The notes under the pieces are model-generated. The model saw only the letters and a program-made list of their open reading frames with translations, had not been told where the DNA came from and did no database searches. From Craterostigma plantagineum (lineage: Eukaryota > Streptophyta > Magnoliopsida > Lamiales > Linderniaceae), in NCBI GenBank assembly GCA_027422505.1, contig JAPQWV010000498.1, forward strand, positions 310,001 through 374,000: a DNA stretch of 64,000 bases. Reading direction: 5' to 3'. A program made the translations under genes and the position numbers. Below, in pieces: positions 41,363-53,077 of the stretch (positions within the stretch are counted from its first letter, which is position 1; each line of letters starts with the position of its first letter).

Positions 41363-41917
41363 TGAGCGCTGAGGAGGTAGATGAATGAATAATGATGTGT
41401 ATGTCTGCGTCTTTAGTGGTGTTGTAGGAGATGAATGAAATAAGTGTTGTGTGTATTTGCTGTGTTGCGTCAAAGTGTTCCATTGCCGATGTTTGAAAAA
41501 TTGTCATAATAAAAAATTCACTTCTCTTACATGTCTAGAAGGAGGTTCGCATTTCTATCTCAATTTTGCTCAAAATTAGAGACACGCATGGGCGACAATT
41601 TTTTTTCATTCTTCTAGCCCACGAGCAATAGTTAAGGTCCATGGTTAATTAATTTGAACACACACTCTGCTATAAACTAGTACTTTCCGCGAACGCGAAC
41701 TCTACCTATATGCTTAAAAATATAGTTATTTATGTTACTTCAATTTTGATTATAATACATAACTTTTAACAGAAATATAGTTTTCCAACATATAAAATGA
41801 AATGTGTTGAGATATAATTATAATAACTAAAAAGTTTAGAAGTGAAATGATTACATATGAAATTAATTTAATTACAAATAGATGAATTAAATTGCAATTA
41901 AAATAACAGCCCACCAA
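41363..41917. other. 3' flank of beta-glucosidase
   Basis: 3' UTR and AT-rich spacer; an AATAAA-like signal (cataataaaaaattc) lies near 41504. No gene seen. Confidence 0.4.
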
Positions 41918-42085
41918 CGGGGGTTGGTCCAAGTGGTAAGCGGCTTGGTATCGCTTACACAAGGTCTCGGGTTCGAATCCTTGTGTATGCAGCAACCCCT
42001 TTGAGCCTCACCTGCCCCTTTGGGAGCAACCCCCTTTGGGAACCACCCTAAACCCTTTAGATATCTTGATCTAACTAACAAGTCA
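41918..42085 (+). mobile_element. tRNA-derived SINE-like element
   Basis: The first 80 bp look like a tRNA: GGGGTTG (about 41920) can pair with CAACCCC (about 41992). They contain a pol III A box (TGGTCCAAGTGG, 41925-41936) and a B box (GGTTCGAATCC, 41970-41980). No normal anticodon arm is clear. A non-tRNA tail follows (cctttgggagcaacccc...). These are SINE traits rather than those of a functional tRNA gene. Target duplications were not found. Confidence 0.6.
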
Positions 42086-42354
42086 TGACATCGCTTCCCT
42101 TATATGGAAAAATAATATAAATAAATATATATATATATATATATTATCAATTAATTCCAATATTATTCCAATTGACATGTCATATACTAAAAATGTCGAT
42201 CTGAAAAATAAAAACACAAGACAACATTTTCATATACTTATAAGAATACATGCACGACAATACACACAACATTTATACACGCATATCTGTTTATATAACA
42301 CTTCTTATAAAAATAAATCTTAATATACATGTCGAGAGAGGATTCTATTCAACA
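42086..42354. other. AT-rich 3' flank of LPR-like gene
   Basis: Contains a short TA run near 42125-42143. No gene seen. Confidence 0.3.
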
Positions 42355-42479
42355 TCAACGCACCAACTTCAGCGGACGTACCATCTCATTATCTTCGTGA
42401 TCCAATATCTGCACATGAAAATAAATCAACAACTAACCACATACATAAATAAGCATTTGATATATATATATTATATATA

Positions 42480-42548
<69 letters not shown>

Positions 42549-44903
42549 GATGAGCACTTACGTGGCAATGGTAGACGTAGCCGGGTTCGGCCGTGACGTC
42601 AAACGGGTACGCATCGTCGTTCTCCACCAAGTTAAACTTGACGACGATCGTCGTCTTAGTTCCCGGCGCCATCTTCACGACGTTCTTCCACGTCTTCTCA
42701 TAAGCCGGGACGTCGTTTGCGGGCCCCGTCGCATGGCCCGTGATGTTGCAAGCAACTGCGTCGTTCTTGGCCGTCATGCACGCAGAAAACCGGGAACGTC
42801 GGCGAGCGCCTGCACCTGAGTCGCCTGAAACTCGGCAAGGTGGGATGTGCAGTGGGTGGTTGTCGCCCGTCAGGTTTATCACCTCCCACACCTCCGTGGT
42901 CCCCGCCTTTGGCGTCTCTGTCACTGGGTCCGTGTACCTGTTGTAATAAAATACGTATCTAAATTATAATTGTCCTAAAAAACTATTTTAAGAGTTACGT
43001 GAATTTGATACATATTCACATGATTCGTGGAAATTAGACTCATCATCGGAGTGTGTGACATGGGATACTCTGGAATTGGAAAGAAAAACGTACTCTATTA
43101 TATCTTGCAATGGTTAAACAGACACAACTTTTATGTTCATGGAAGCCACATAAAGGAGTATTTATAGGACTGTCCAACCAATTCAAGATTCTCTCATTCA
43201 AGACTCATGACGGTCATTTAATCCTCACATTCATGCTCCATACTAACTCATATTCATGACGTTTATTCTGAAAATTGAAGGGTTGTTGAGTTGTAGGTTT
43301 GAATTTAAGCTCTTTCACTCTATTATATTATATATAAGAGGTTTTTCCTTTTTTTTTAGTAAATACCAATAGATTTCTAATAATAACAATTGTACATCTT
43401 CTAATGATAATCCTAGCATACCTCTTCCCATTTATGTACAGGTGGGTCGGCTGGCCCGTCGATGACTGGTACTCGTACAGCGTGATGTACCTCGTCAGCA
43501 CCGCCGCCTTGGCCGCGTGTGCGGCCGTGAGCGTGTTGTAAGTCTTGACCGCCGGCGGCATCGTAGAGTTATCGACGGCGAACGGCCTGCCAACGCTCGG
43601 GTCGATGAGCTCGAACCTCATTACCTTTCCGTTGAGCTGATCGGGCGGGTCGCCGCCCGGGTACGGATATGGGGCGGAGTTTACCAGCTCCGAGACGTTC
43701 GAGCTCGTCAGGGCCGAGAAGTCGACCACCACGTCGGCAATCTCCGACGGGGCCAAAAGTACGGCGGCGGCGGTCACCGGCGAGGGGAGGAAAGAGGCGT
43801 CCGAGCCTATGACTTTGAAATCGAGCCCATTCGTCAGAGATAAGCCCAAGTATCGAGCGTTTGAAGCGTTGATTATCCTGAACCTATATTTCCGGCGCTG
43901 GACTTTCAGGTACGGCCAGGCTTTGCCGTTGACTATGATTGCGTCGCCGAAGTACTCGGGCTGCCACTGCGGGTGGATCGACGGGTTGTCGCCGGTTCGG
44001 TTCATGTAGAGCGACCCGTCGGAATTGAAGCTCCGATCGAACACCATGAGGTGGCGATCGAATTCTAGGCCGGTGGGCAGGTTCAATTTCGAGTCGAAGG
44101 TTGGGTCTTTGATGACGTAGGGCGCGATTAGGCCGGCGAGGAGGTTGACTCGGGTCAACCCTAGGGCGTGGTCGTGGTACCATAGGTTTCCTGGGTGCAT
44201 AACGTTGGGGTATGTGTAGGTCGATTGGGTCCAGGCCGAGCCTTTCTCGGCGAAATTGGCGGTGAACCAGGCGAGAGGGTTGCCGTCGGCGGCCGGGGGA
44301 TGGATTCCGCCGTGGGGGTGGACGGCTGTTGGTACGCCGCCTTTTTTGGGGATTGCGGTGGGGATTGTTGGGTCCCACGGGAGTATGTGGGTCTGTGGGA
44401 GGTGATTTTCCCATGTGACGGAGGTGGATACGCCTTGAATTGCTTCGATTAGTGGGCCCGGGACGGTGGCCGTCGCCGCCGATGTACCGTAGGCGAAGAC
44501 TGGCGTCGGCGGTAGGTCACGGTGGAATTTCTGTTTACGTACAGGGAAGAGATATTAAGTCTCGGATTAAAACGTCGTGTCTATATTTAGTATATATATT
44601 TTATTTCATATTTCATATTATAAGTAAAATATATATATACAATACCCATTGGATGGGATACATGCCGACGGTGAGCTTTCCCGGCGTGGCTCGCCGGCCG
44701 TAAGAAGGGACATAGCCGAGAATCTTAGGAATCTGAGGAAGTGAATCGACGTACATTGGTAATGACGCGGCAAGTTGAAATAAGTTGGCCTCTGTTACGG
44801 GCGGAGATTGCCCATTACATATTAAATAATTTGTGGTAATAAGTGCAATTATTAGTATCATTTTTATTTTGGTTAATTTAGGGCTTTGGAAAGAATGTGA
44901 CAC
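42355..44903 (-). CDS. LPR1: LPR1-like multicopper oxidase with altered copper loop
   Basis: LPR proteins are ER or apoplast ferroxidases that arrest root growth under low phosphate. Exons 44646-44903, 43422-44530, 42562-42937 and 42355-42408 give 598 residues, or 584 from the second Met at 44861, which starts the better signal peptide ([18 protein letters not shown]). Cupredoxin motifs include [63 protein letters not shown], and the terminal HCHILDHED. In exon 4, however, HPLHI is followed by [20 protein letters not shown], where relatives have HIHLAEF-type sequence. The +1 frame recovers the expected [19 protein letters not shown]. So about 22 codons are shifted between an extra base (42842-42844) and a lost base (near 42786-42789). 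This removes one copper-ligand His. The rest is intact. Confidence 0.85.
42462..42545. repeat. (TA)n microsatellite in LPR-like intron 3
   Basis: A long TA run with one TTTA interruption, inside the last intron (42409-42561). Confidence 0.85.
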
Positions 44904-46857
44904 GATGGATTTTGGCGTGTGGAGGGCACGAGCTTGATCCTCAAGATCTTGTCCTTTAAATAGAATCTAAAAGATATATATCTAGTTAAAAAATTACAAC
45001 TTTAGAAATGAATACAATAAATGATTTAAACTATTAAACGTCAACGTTATACCTAACACGGAGACCGTACACAAAACCATTTTCGCGCAATAATTCTAAT
45101 TAGTTGGAAATACATTATATTGTTTTTCTTATCATATAACATATTCGTCGATCAATTTTTTTTTTTCTTTCAAAGTTCGTAGTTGGTTTTAATTTAATTT
45201 GTTTGACCTTATAATCATATAATGTAGTAATATGGTATTGATTCGATTCATATGGACTAGTTTTTAAAAGGTTATAAGATCTTTATCTTGTAGGTAATTA
45301 TAAAACTATGATCACTTTGATTATTATATCAGATATAGTAAAACCTACTACTATGATTGCTTGAACAACGACACTGGAATATGCTATATTAAAACAATGA
45401 TTCTAGAGAAATATATATAAACCGAATGGATGCAAAGTTTCCCTATGTCTTTATGTGATATGGAATACAAAATGTTCGTAAATTTTGCCATTATCTGTTT
45501 GTAGGTACGAAAATTAATTTTATTTGAGAGAATAAATGTATATTTGAACAAATTATCAGATTCAAGTATAATTATCTCACATATCCATCTAGATTATGAG
45601 CTGCGGTTGTAAAGAATGTAAATAAATGTGTTAGATGTGCATTATTATTATGATTATCAGAAACGCACACAGACACACACAGTCTAACTACCAAAGCTGT
45701 CTGTCTTTATGAAGTTTCTTGCACGATCAGAATGATACTTTTGTTCCATGAAAAGTCATCGCAGCGAAATGCAAAGGGCTTCTTCAACAATCCTACCCTA
45801 GATATCATCTCCCTCATGTAACGCAAAACTACTATAATATATATTTTTTATTTTTAAGATATTAGTAATTAATAGTAATACTTGCATGCATCTAGAGATT
45901 GAAGGGAGGCTTTTTACGGTTTTTTAATCCGACCCAATATTTGCAGTCTTTTTCAGACCTAAACCTATCCTTTGCGGTTTTTCTGGATTTTGTTATTGGG
46001 CGGGCGATTTTTTGCTGTTGAGATGAAAAATAATAGATTTGGTAATATTCTGCATGACGAAGAAGTCGCACGGTTGATGTTGATATTGCATGTTTCCATA
46101 TGCCAACGTTGATTTGTTCTCCTTTCTTCCTCGTTAGGTTGCTGTCCATAAACAAAGTTGGTCTTGTATTGAAGACAGCTAATTAATGATGATAATATTA
46201 AAAATTATGAATATTGTTTGTACATGTCAAAACCAGCAATCGATCGTTGTTGATTTAACGTGTAAGAGTAATAAATAACGAAGAAAAATGTGCAACTCAA
46301 GTACGTTGAGTTTACATTCTGAAGTGCGCTTTTGCTTATCATCAAATTAAATAATCTCATTGACAAAGTCAAGATAATAATGAGAAGCAGTAGTTTCTTA
46401 CTTTCCTCCATAATTGACTCGTCGAATACAAATGAAAGTATATTAAAACCGCAATTTGGTTTTATATATATAATTGAAAGTCTCAATCTCGACATTTTCC
46501 ATGGTCAATACAGTTTAAAGATCATATTTGTCTTAATTTATACTCCCGTCCTGCTAATTTTATCACACCTTTCATTTCGTCCCAATAATTTTATCACATT
46601 TCCTTATTTAGCAAAAACCATCACAAACAATCAATATAATAATATTAAATATTATTAGAAGACGTGTCAAAATATACATTTTTTTACATTTCCTCGTACT
46701 ATATTATTATCTAATGCCACCTTAATTTGTGTGTTCAGTAACTTATGTGATAAAGTTGCTGGGAACGCGGGAGTATCCAGAAATAGCTTGTATGGAACCG
46801 TGTTGAACAATTCAATATCTTCACTTACAAAAAAAGGCTGGGATTCAATTTCTTGGC
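44904..46857. other. AT-rich intergenic region
   Basis: About 2 kb upstream of the LPR-like gene. No exon, RNA gene or element with clear ends is seen, though phrases such as tttatcacacctttcatttcgtccc (about 46558-46600) look like decayed repeat DNA. Confidence 0.4.
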
Positions 46858-47363
46858 TAGGGGTGTTCGTTCGGTACAAACCGAACCGAACCGAACCGAA
46901 ATTTTGGTTCCCCTATTTCCGAAAACGAATACCGAACCGACTTTCTCGGTTCGGTATTCGGTTTTATTACCGATTTTTTTTTCGGACCGAATTAATCGAA
47001 TTTTCAATAAAAAATAGAATTTTAATAATATTTAAATTACTATATATAATTTATAATTTTTTTTGGTTTTTACCAAAAAAAGTTAAATTTAAATTATATA
47101 AATTATTTAAATATTACTGAAAATTCGTTTTTAATATATAATTTAATATAATTATAGTTATGTTTATATTTTAATAAAATATAATATATATTAATTTTAA
47201 AATTTCGGTACGAAATCTAAAAACCTAAATTGAACCGAATTACCAAATTTTATTTTTTTAATAACCGAATACCGAACCCAATTTTTCGGTTTGGTTCGGT
47301 TTTATACCGAATTTTCGGTATTTCGGTTATTCGGCTCGGTTAACCGAATAACGCACAGCTCTA
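46858..47363. mobile_element. hAT-like MITE with CCGAAC-rich ends
   Basis: 506-bp element, AT-rich in the middle, with ends made of repeated (A)CCGAAC / GTTCGG units in opposite orientation. The terminal 20 bp are imperfect inverted repeats: TAGGGGTGTTCGTTCGGT at the left, and TAGAGCTGTGCGTTATTCGG as the complement of the right. Flanks ttcttggc (46850-46857) and atcttggc (47364-47371) match at 7 of 8 positions, an 8-bp target duplication as hAT elements make. It has no coding capacity. Confidence 0.65.
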
Positions 47364-47541
47364 ATCTTGGCATTATTAGTCAACTGATTCAACAAAATAA
47401 TAAACCTAAACCTCTTTTCCAATAGCACCATCATCACAAAAGCATAGATAACATAACCTTATGTCCCAAGGTAAATCAGTGATTAAAACCTCACAATCAT
47501 CACTTATTACACGATAGAATCATCATAGTAATCATCTCCCA

Positions 47542-49645
47542 TTACATTCCCGGCGCCAACAACCCTACGTAATCATCCAACCCATAAGGCTCAAACAGAT
47601 CCCTGAAAAAACACTTCTTTTTCCTCGGATTACACCCAATATCCCTACAAAGCTGATCATTGTACCACACATGAATCCCAGCCAAGCAAGCCCTTCGAAA
47701 CTTCGAACAATATCGCCTAAAATAACCCTCCCACTCGGCCACGTCCCTCTCCATCTCTTCGATCCTCGGCAGTTCGAACGCCCCATCGAGGAAAAACCCT
47801 AACCATATAGCCCTCATTTCGAACGTGTATAGGTTCGAAAGCGACTCGGAGTAGCCCATCACGGCTAGCCGTGGGACCCTCGGGTGAACCATCTGCCTAT
47901 AAAGTGGGACCGCCGAGCCGTCGCTCCCAGCCACGATTTTTCGAAATGTGGGGTCCGCGAATATCTGCCTTAGCTTCTCGTCGCCTTTGTAGCCAGTGGC
48001 GAATACGACGACGTCAGCTCTTATTACAACCTCGTTTTCGAGGACTATGCCTTCGCTGAAGAATTTGAGGTTGTTCGACTTTTTGAAGGCGATGCTTCCG
48101 TTTTCGACTTTGGCGAAGAAGTCGTCGAGGAGGAAGAGTATCTGGCACGAGGATACGTCGTGGACGAAGCTCTGTCGTGGGACCATGTCGAATTTTTTGA
48201 GCGGGAGTTTCCAACGAGCGTAGCTCTCGACGAACTTCGAAATTCCCCATCTCTGTCGATCGGGTTTTTTTTTTTTGCGGGAAGAAAAAATTTAGAACGT
48301 AATTCGAAAGCAATATTTTTACATATATTGGTGAATGAACCACTTCATCTCAAAGTTTAAGTTTGAACTGAATGCGTCAGGTTTTTTACCTTGTCTGTTA
48401 TTTTTAACAAATCCGCCCAGTTCTACGCTGATTCCTTTATTTCTATCCGTTTAACATGTAAATTTCTCATAAAGCTTGAGGATTTTTATGCAAGACCCTT
48501 TTGGCCATTGAACTCTGATTTATGTTAAAATGTGACAGTTTCACCTAAAAACTTTACCCGATTGAAGTGTATCATATTTTAAATTTATATATTTTATTTT
48601 CGACATACTTATCGTTTATTTACCAGAGGCGAAAGTAGAGTTGCTAGAACGCTGGAGAAGGGTCCTTCCCCGGGCTTATGAACCATAAACTCGATGAATC
48701 GACTGAAGCATAAGAAACCGAAGCTAACTCCCCACGGCTGGGCGTCGGGGAGCATCCAATGAACCGTTCTTTGGACAACCGTACAAGGATTATCGATTCC
48801 TAGAAGTCCAAGAAACACGGAAAAAACATGATCAAGACATTTCGACGCAAGAATTAGGCCATCGTCCATGCTTACCGTTGGCATTTGCGCATTCGAAGGC
48901 AATATCGAACGCCGATTTCCCGGAGCCAACGATCGCTATTCGCTTCCCTTTGATCAGTTCCAAAGCCTTTTCATGTTCCATGGTGTAATAATCCATGGAA
49001 TGTAATACTTTCCCAGAAAAAACCTCAGGCCCATGCCCTAATTCGAAGGCTGGGATTTCGGGCATTCCACTGAATCTTCCTATGCATAGGATCACAAACT
49101 CTGCTTCGTAATCGTAATCCTGGCACACCGAAACCCTAAATAAACCTCGGAAACTTCGAAAGAAGTTAACGCCTAATTTCGAAACAATGTACATATACCT
49201 TCATCGTCTCGCCTTTTTCGCGGTGACGAACTCTTAGCACCCACTTCCCCTTCGAAGATCCAAAGGCTTTCCCATCGTTCCCTCCCCATAATTCCCAAGA
49301 CTCCATTTCTTCAACGGATTCTCCGACGTAGTCGATGCTTACAACCTCGGAATTGAACCGTACGTAAGGGAGCAGCTGAAAGTTGTCGGCGTAGGACTTG
49401 AGGTACTCTCTGACCTCAGCGCTTGAAGGAAATGGAGCTCTGACGTGGGACGGCCATGGGAAATCGAGGAATTGGTAGAACTCTTTGACGTTCTGAAGCC
49501 TTGTGTTGGCGGTGGTTTTGTGCCATACGCCGCCGATGTCCGCCTGGGCTTCGAAGACGACGGGGCTGAAGCCTTTGGAGACGGTGTGCTTGCAGGCGAG
49601 GAGTCCGCTGATTCCTGCTCCGATTATTGCGATGCGTTTTTCCAT
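47542..49645 (-). CDS. Flavin-containing monooxygenase, plant FMO1-like
   Basis: FAD- and NADPH-dependent oxygenase. Exons 49199-49645, 48876-49119, 48624-48799 and 47542-48252 give 525 residues. Motifs: FAD-binding GAGISG near residue 9, the FMO signature FSGKVLHSMDY, NADPH-binding GSGKSAFD, and VFATGYKGD. DVSSCQILFLLDDFF and WLGFFLDGAFELP occur in the C-terminal half, as in plant FMO1-group proteins. FMO1 of Arabidopsis makes N-hydroxypipecolate in systemic immunity. Whether this copy shares that role is unknown. The ATG at 49645 starts MEKRIAIIGAGISG; longer upstream frames are leader. The acceptor before exon 4 (about 48253) has a poly-A rather than pyrimidine tract, which is unusual. No break is seen. 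Confidence 0.93.
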
Positions 49646-49787
49646 TGTTTTGGATAAGGAGATGACGACGTCGTCGTCTTCCCTCTGTATATATACAGAT
49701 ATCGAAATGGAGCGTGTGTGTGTGTCTGAAGATTGTTCTGTAGATATCGAATGATGATGTGTTTTTTGTCTGCTACGCATAGTAAAA

Positions 49788-49794
49788 CTATATA
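49788..49794 (-). promoter_or_regulatory. TATA box of FMO gene
   Basis: TATATAG on the minus strand, about 145 bp before the ATG at 49645. Confidence 0.5.
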
Positions 49795-49849
49795 GGTTGG
49801 CTCGCGCCTAATTCACACATATGTCGAATCGAAATCAAGGATGTCCTTT

Positions 49850-50215
49850 TATTTGAGGGAATTTTTCATTTAAGTATGATTTTGGTCATGTGATGAAAAA
49901 CTTTAGTTTTAACGATCCGATTTCTACAGTACCACTTCATTGTTGTGCAGATTATAGTATCACTTTATTGTTTTGCAGACTGCAGTACAATTTTCTGCAA
50001 TACCACTTCATTGTTTTGCAATAACACAAATGATCATCTGATAAACGATCATCTGATATCAGTTCATATATTTTTTTATAACATTATTTTTTAGTTTAGG
50101 TCTTTATCTCTAAATTCTACAGAAATTTTACCTTTTAACCAATAATGTTGCCTGACAGGATCTGAAACCTATTTTAGAACTTTAAAGGGATCTGAATTCA
50201 AATTAACCCTTTATT
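49850..50215. repeat. Second copy of the dispersed repeat seen at 9.3-10 kb
   Basis: Contains 'ctacagtaccacttcattgt', 'ttaggtctttatctctaaatt' and 'tgacaggatctgaaacctatttt', which match the reverse complement of blocks in 9290-9965. The copies are diverged, and the tandem unit is present only two or three times here. Confidence 0.45.
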
Positions 50216-50599
50216 GGGAAGATTTTGATGTCATGAGGACAAATCAAGAAGGAATTTGGAACGATGATATAATCATCGGTAGTTATTTGATCCTAAACAG
50301 GGACAAACATTGGCATTAAGAATCGAAAGTTGCACGGTTAACTTTCTTATGAAGTAGGTTTTGTCTTAACTTGCATTGATTTGCATAATTATTTTATCGT
50401 ACAATATATATAGAGGTAAGGTAAATGTAATGTCGAGTAGGTGTTTACTTTTATCACATTTTTCTGATATATACCTATGGTGCGAACATAGAGTATGTTT
50501 TGATATTTATATATTAACGTCATATCTGCAATCAAGACCGCCTATATAGATTAGGCCAAGCTTTCAGGCCCAATTAAGTCCACATAGGGCCCAGTAATA

Positions 50600-50960
50600 C
50601 CGGGCTGAACTCGTTTGATGGGAACTAGAGCTACCAAACTCTCCAAACAAAAAAGACTAGATTATGACAGACATAAGCGATTTGTTAGGGTTTTTAATTC
50701 TTAACAAATGATTTTAGAATGGAAGCTCGTCAACATTTGTGGGCCAACTCTGCCTTAATATGCCGAATGCCCAATTACGAAATTTAACATGGTATCAGAG
50801 CGGAGCATCCTAAAATGGTTAATGTAATTAGAAATTATATTAAATCACATATATCTCACATAGGATAATTGAGAAGAAGTTTGATACCTTATAATTTGGT
50901 GGGCTGCTCCACCTATCATCAATTGATTTTAAGGATGTAATCTCATCAACTTATATATGC
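50600..50960 (+). mobile_element. Relict of a small LTR (TRIM-like) retrotransposon
   Basis: TGGTATCAGAGC at 50791-50802 follows 'aatttaaca', the arrangement of a primer site next to an LTR end. About 180 bp before it looks LTR-like. Downstream, 'gggctgctccacctatcatcaattgatttt' is typical of TRIM LTR sequence. Boundaries and target duplications cannot be fixed. Confidence 0.45.
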
Positions 50961-50990
50961 CTACTTTTCTCTAAACAGACAATGGTCCAA

Positions 50991-50999
50991 TAAAAAAAT
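50991..50999. repeat. 9-bp target site duplication (left) of MULE-MITE
   Basis: TAAAAAAAT, repeated exactly at 52037-52045. Confidence 0.75.
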
Positions 51000-52036
51000 G
51001 GAAAATTTGACAATACTAATCCAACCTATCAGTTCTCCGCTCAAAATAAACTCAACTATCAGTTATTTCAGAATAATCCTAACTATATAGTGAGTCTTCC
51101 GAAATTGCACCAGTGTCACTTGAAACTTGTTTAGCAGGTAATTTTTTTTTTTATTTTGTTACCTATATATCTTTATGATAATTTTTCAAAATAAAATTAG
51201 TAAAATCAAATTTTTATTTTTTAAATAGCAATTGAGTTTTTGTTACATATTAATTAATGGCGGTCAAAGTGGCGATTAGTCTAAGTTTTATTATTAGATT
51301 GATTTATAGTATTTGAAGAAAAATAAATTGGTACCAAAAATTAACATGGTATTTAAGAACATTTTATTTTTAATTAAAATTATCAGGTTCAAATATATAT
51401 ATGTAATTATAATAAAAAATGCATATGTGCCTGCAGCATGTATCAAGTGACGATAATTTTTCAAAATAAAATTAGTAAAATCAAATTTTTATTTTTTAAA
51501 TATCATTTGAGTTTTTGTTACATATTAATTAATGGCGGCCAAAGTGGCGATTAGTCTAAGTTTTATTATTTAGATTGATTTATAGTATTTGAAGAAAAAT
51601 AAATGCGTACCAAAATTTCACATGGTAACATTTTATTCTAATTAAAATTATCAGTTTTAAAATATATATATATATATATGTAATTATAATAAGAAAAATG
51701 CATAAATGTACCTGATTACTAATTTTTAGTTGAGATTATTTCGAAATGATTCGTAGTTGGGTTTATTTCGGGCGGGCAACATCAATTTCTTCTCAACGTT
51801 AAGTTCTCCTTAAAAAGATTTTACAAAAATTATTTTACTAATTTTATTTGGAATTTCGTTTTAAATGTATATATATAAGTAATTAATGTAAGCAATACCC
51901 GCTAAATAAGTTCTAGGTGACATTTGTGCAATTTCGGAAGACTCGCTATATAGTTAGGATTGTTCAGAAATAATTGATAGTTGGATTTATTTTGAGCAGA
52001 GAACTGATAGGTTGGATTATTATTGTCAAATTTTAC
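51000..52036. mobile_element. Mutator-like MITE with long terminal inverted repeats
   Basis: 1037-bp element. About 150 bp at each end (51000-51150 and 51888-52036) are inverted copies of one another, starting GGAAAATTTGACAATA and, for the complement of the right end, GTAAAATTTGACAATA. Exact 9-bp flanking repeats fit Mutator-type insertion. The interior is AT-rich, has no coding frame, and contains a direct duplication of about 155 bp (51177-51331 and 51452-51606). Confidence 0.8.
51177..51606. repeat. Direct duplication inside the MULE-MITE
   Basis: The stretch gataatttttcaaaataaaa...gattgatttatagtatttgaag occurs at 51177-51331 and again 275 bp later with few changes (for example ggcggtc versus ggcggcc). 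This is internal growth of the element. Confidence 0.8.
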
Positions 52037-52188
52037 TAAAAAAATTTAAGAGCGATGTTTCATTTCCTTGTCATATGAAGAACAGCAATCTCACCCAAGA
52101 CGAAACGACACCATTTTATGTTTCCCTGTAATTATTTGTTTATTATTAAGCGCAGCAACCGCACAGTTTTAAAATATTATTATTACTA

Positions 52189-53006
52189 CTAATTAGGCGG
52201 CTCAGCACATCCCACACAATCAGGCAAAAGCATCGCCGGGCTAAACGTCGGAGCTTCAGAAGCCACCACAGAATTCTCAGGCGCACAGCCTTCTCCACTC
52301 GAACCGGCAACCAACTGAATCGTCGACCGGCGAGAACCGGCGATTTCCAGCCCACACAGTTTCTCCAGCGCAATCCCTTTTTCACGGCCGTACATATTTT
52401 TGTCAGTAACTGAAGAACATCACATCAAAAGAATCGCAAGAAGAGAAGGGTTTTGCATTAGGTGGTGTTATTATTATTAGAACCTTCTGCAGAAGCCAAG
52501 CTGCTGTAAAGATCGATAATGTTCGGACAGCTATCGTAGCACTTTGGAGAGCACATTTTGCTCACGAATTTCTTGTCGAAAAGGTTGTCCGATGAGATCC
52601 CAACTGAGCTTCTGCTTACTCCGCAGGATTCAACGCAGTCGTCGTTTTCAATGTGTCCGTATACATTAGTCGCTGCTACTAACGACGTTTTGCAGTGGAA
52701 CCTCACTGCTTCTTGCCCTTCTACGGATTCGGAAGTTTCTAGAAGGCATCGGTTCCCCGAAGATGCGACCGAGAAGGAGCAGAGTTCGATTGGCAGCTCT
52801 TCGCATGCTAGTTCACCTAATAATAGAATACATAGGATGAATCCAAAATAAATAAATAAAATAAAGAAGTGTATTTTTTATGGAAGTATGCATATGTGTG
52901 AAAAGGAAGGATTTTTTTTTTTTTTTTTTTTTGAGAAATGAATTTTACCAAGAGCGCCGTGGAGGAACGTAGCAAACAATGCAATAAAAGCAATTCTTTG
53001 CGTCAT
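52189..53006 (-). CDS. PAR1 (photoassimilate-responsive) family secreted protein
   Basis: Plant-specific secreted Cys-rich protein; PAR1 of tobacco responds to sugar and to defence signals, but its molecular role is unknown. Exons 52949-53006, 52484-52816 and 52189-52409 give 203 residues. A signal peptide (MTQRIAFIALFATFLHGALG) precedes the conserved CEELPIELCSFSVASSGNRC, FHCKTS, ENDDCVESCGVSR, SVGISSD and CSPKCYDSCPNIIDLYSSLA segments. A variable C-terminal tail follows, ending VGCAEPPN. The short 74-bp intron at 52410-52483 is needed to reach the tail; without it the frame stops at 52458. No break is seen. Confidence 0.88.
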
Positions 53007-53068
53007 AACTCGATCTCTCTAGGACGTTTTTTAAATTTTAATACATGTACAATGTGGGATGGAACATG

Positions 53069-53077
53069 CTATTTATA
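53069..53077 (-). promoter_or_regulatory. TATA box of PAR1 gene
   Basis: TATAAATAG on the minus strand, 63 bp before the ATG at 53006. Confidence 0.65.

Noticed and set aside
41918..42000. Functional tRNA gene
   Set aside because: A and B boxes and an acceptor-like stem are present, but the anticodon and T stems do not pair properly and a SINE-type tail follows.
42462..42545. Origin or structured element in the TA run
   Set aside because: Plain TA microsatellite inside an intron.
43884..44414. 176-codon Arg/Pro-rich minus-strand frame
   Set aside because: Wrong-frame reading of the LPR-like exon 3; the true frame has the copper motifs.
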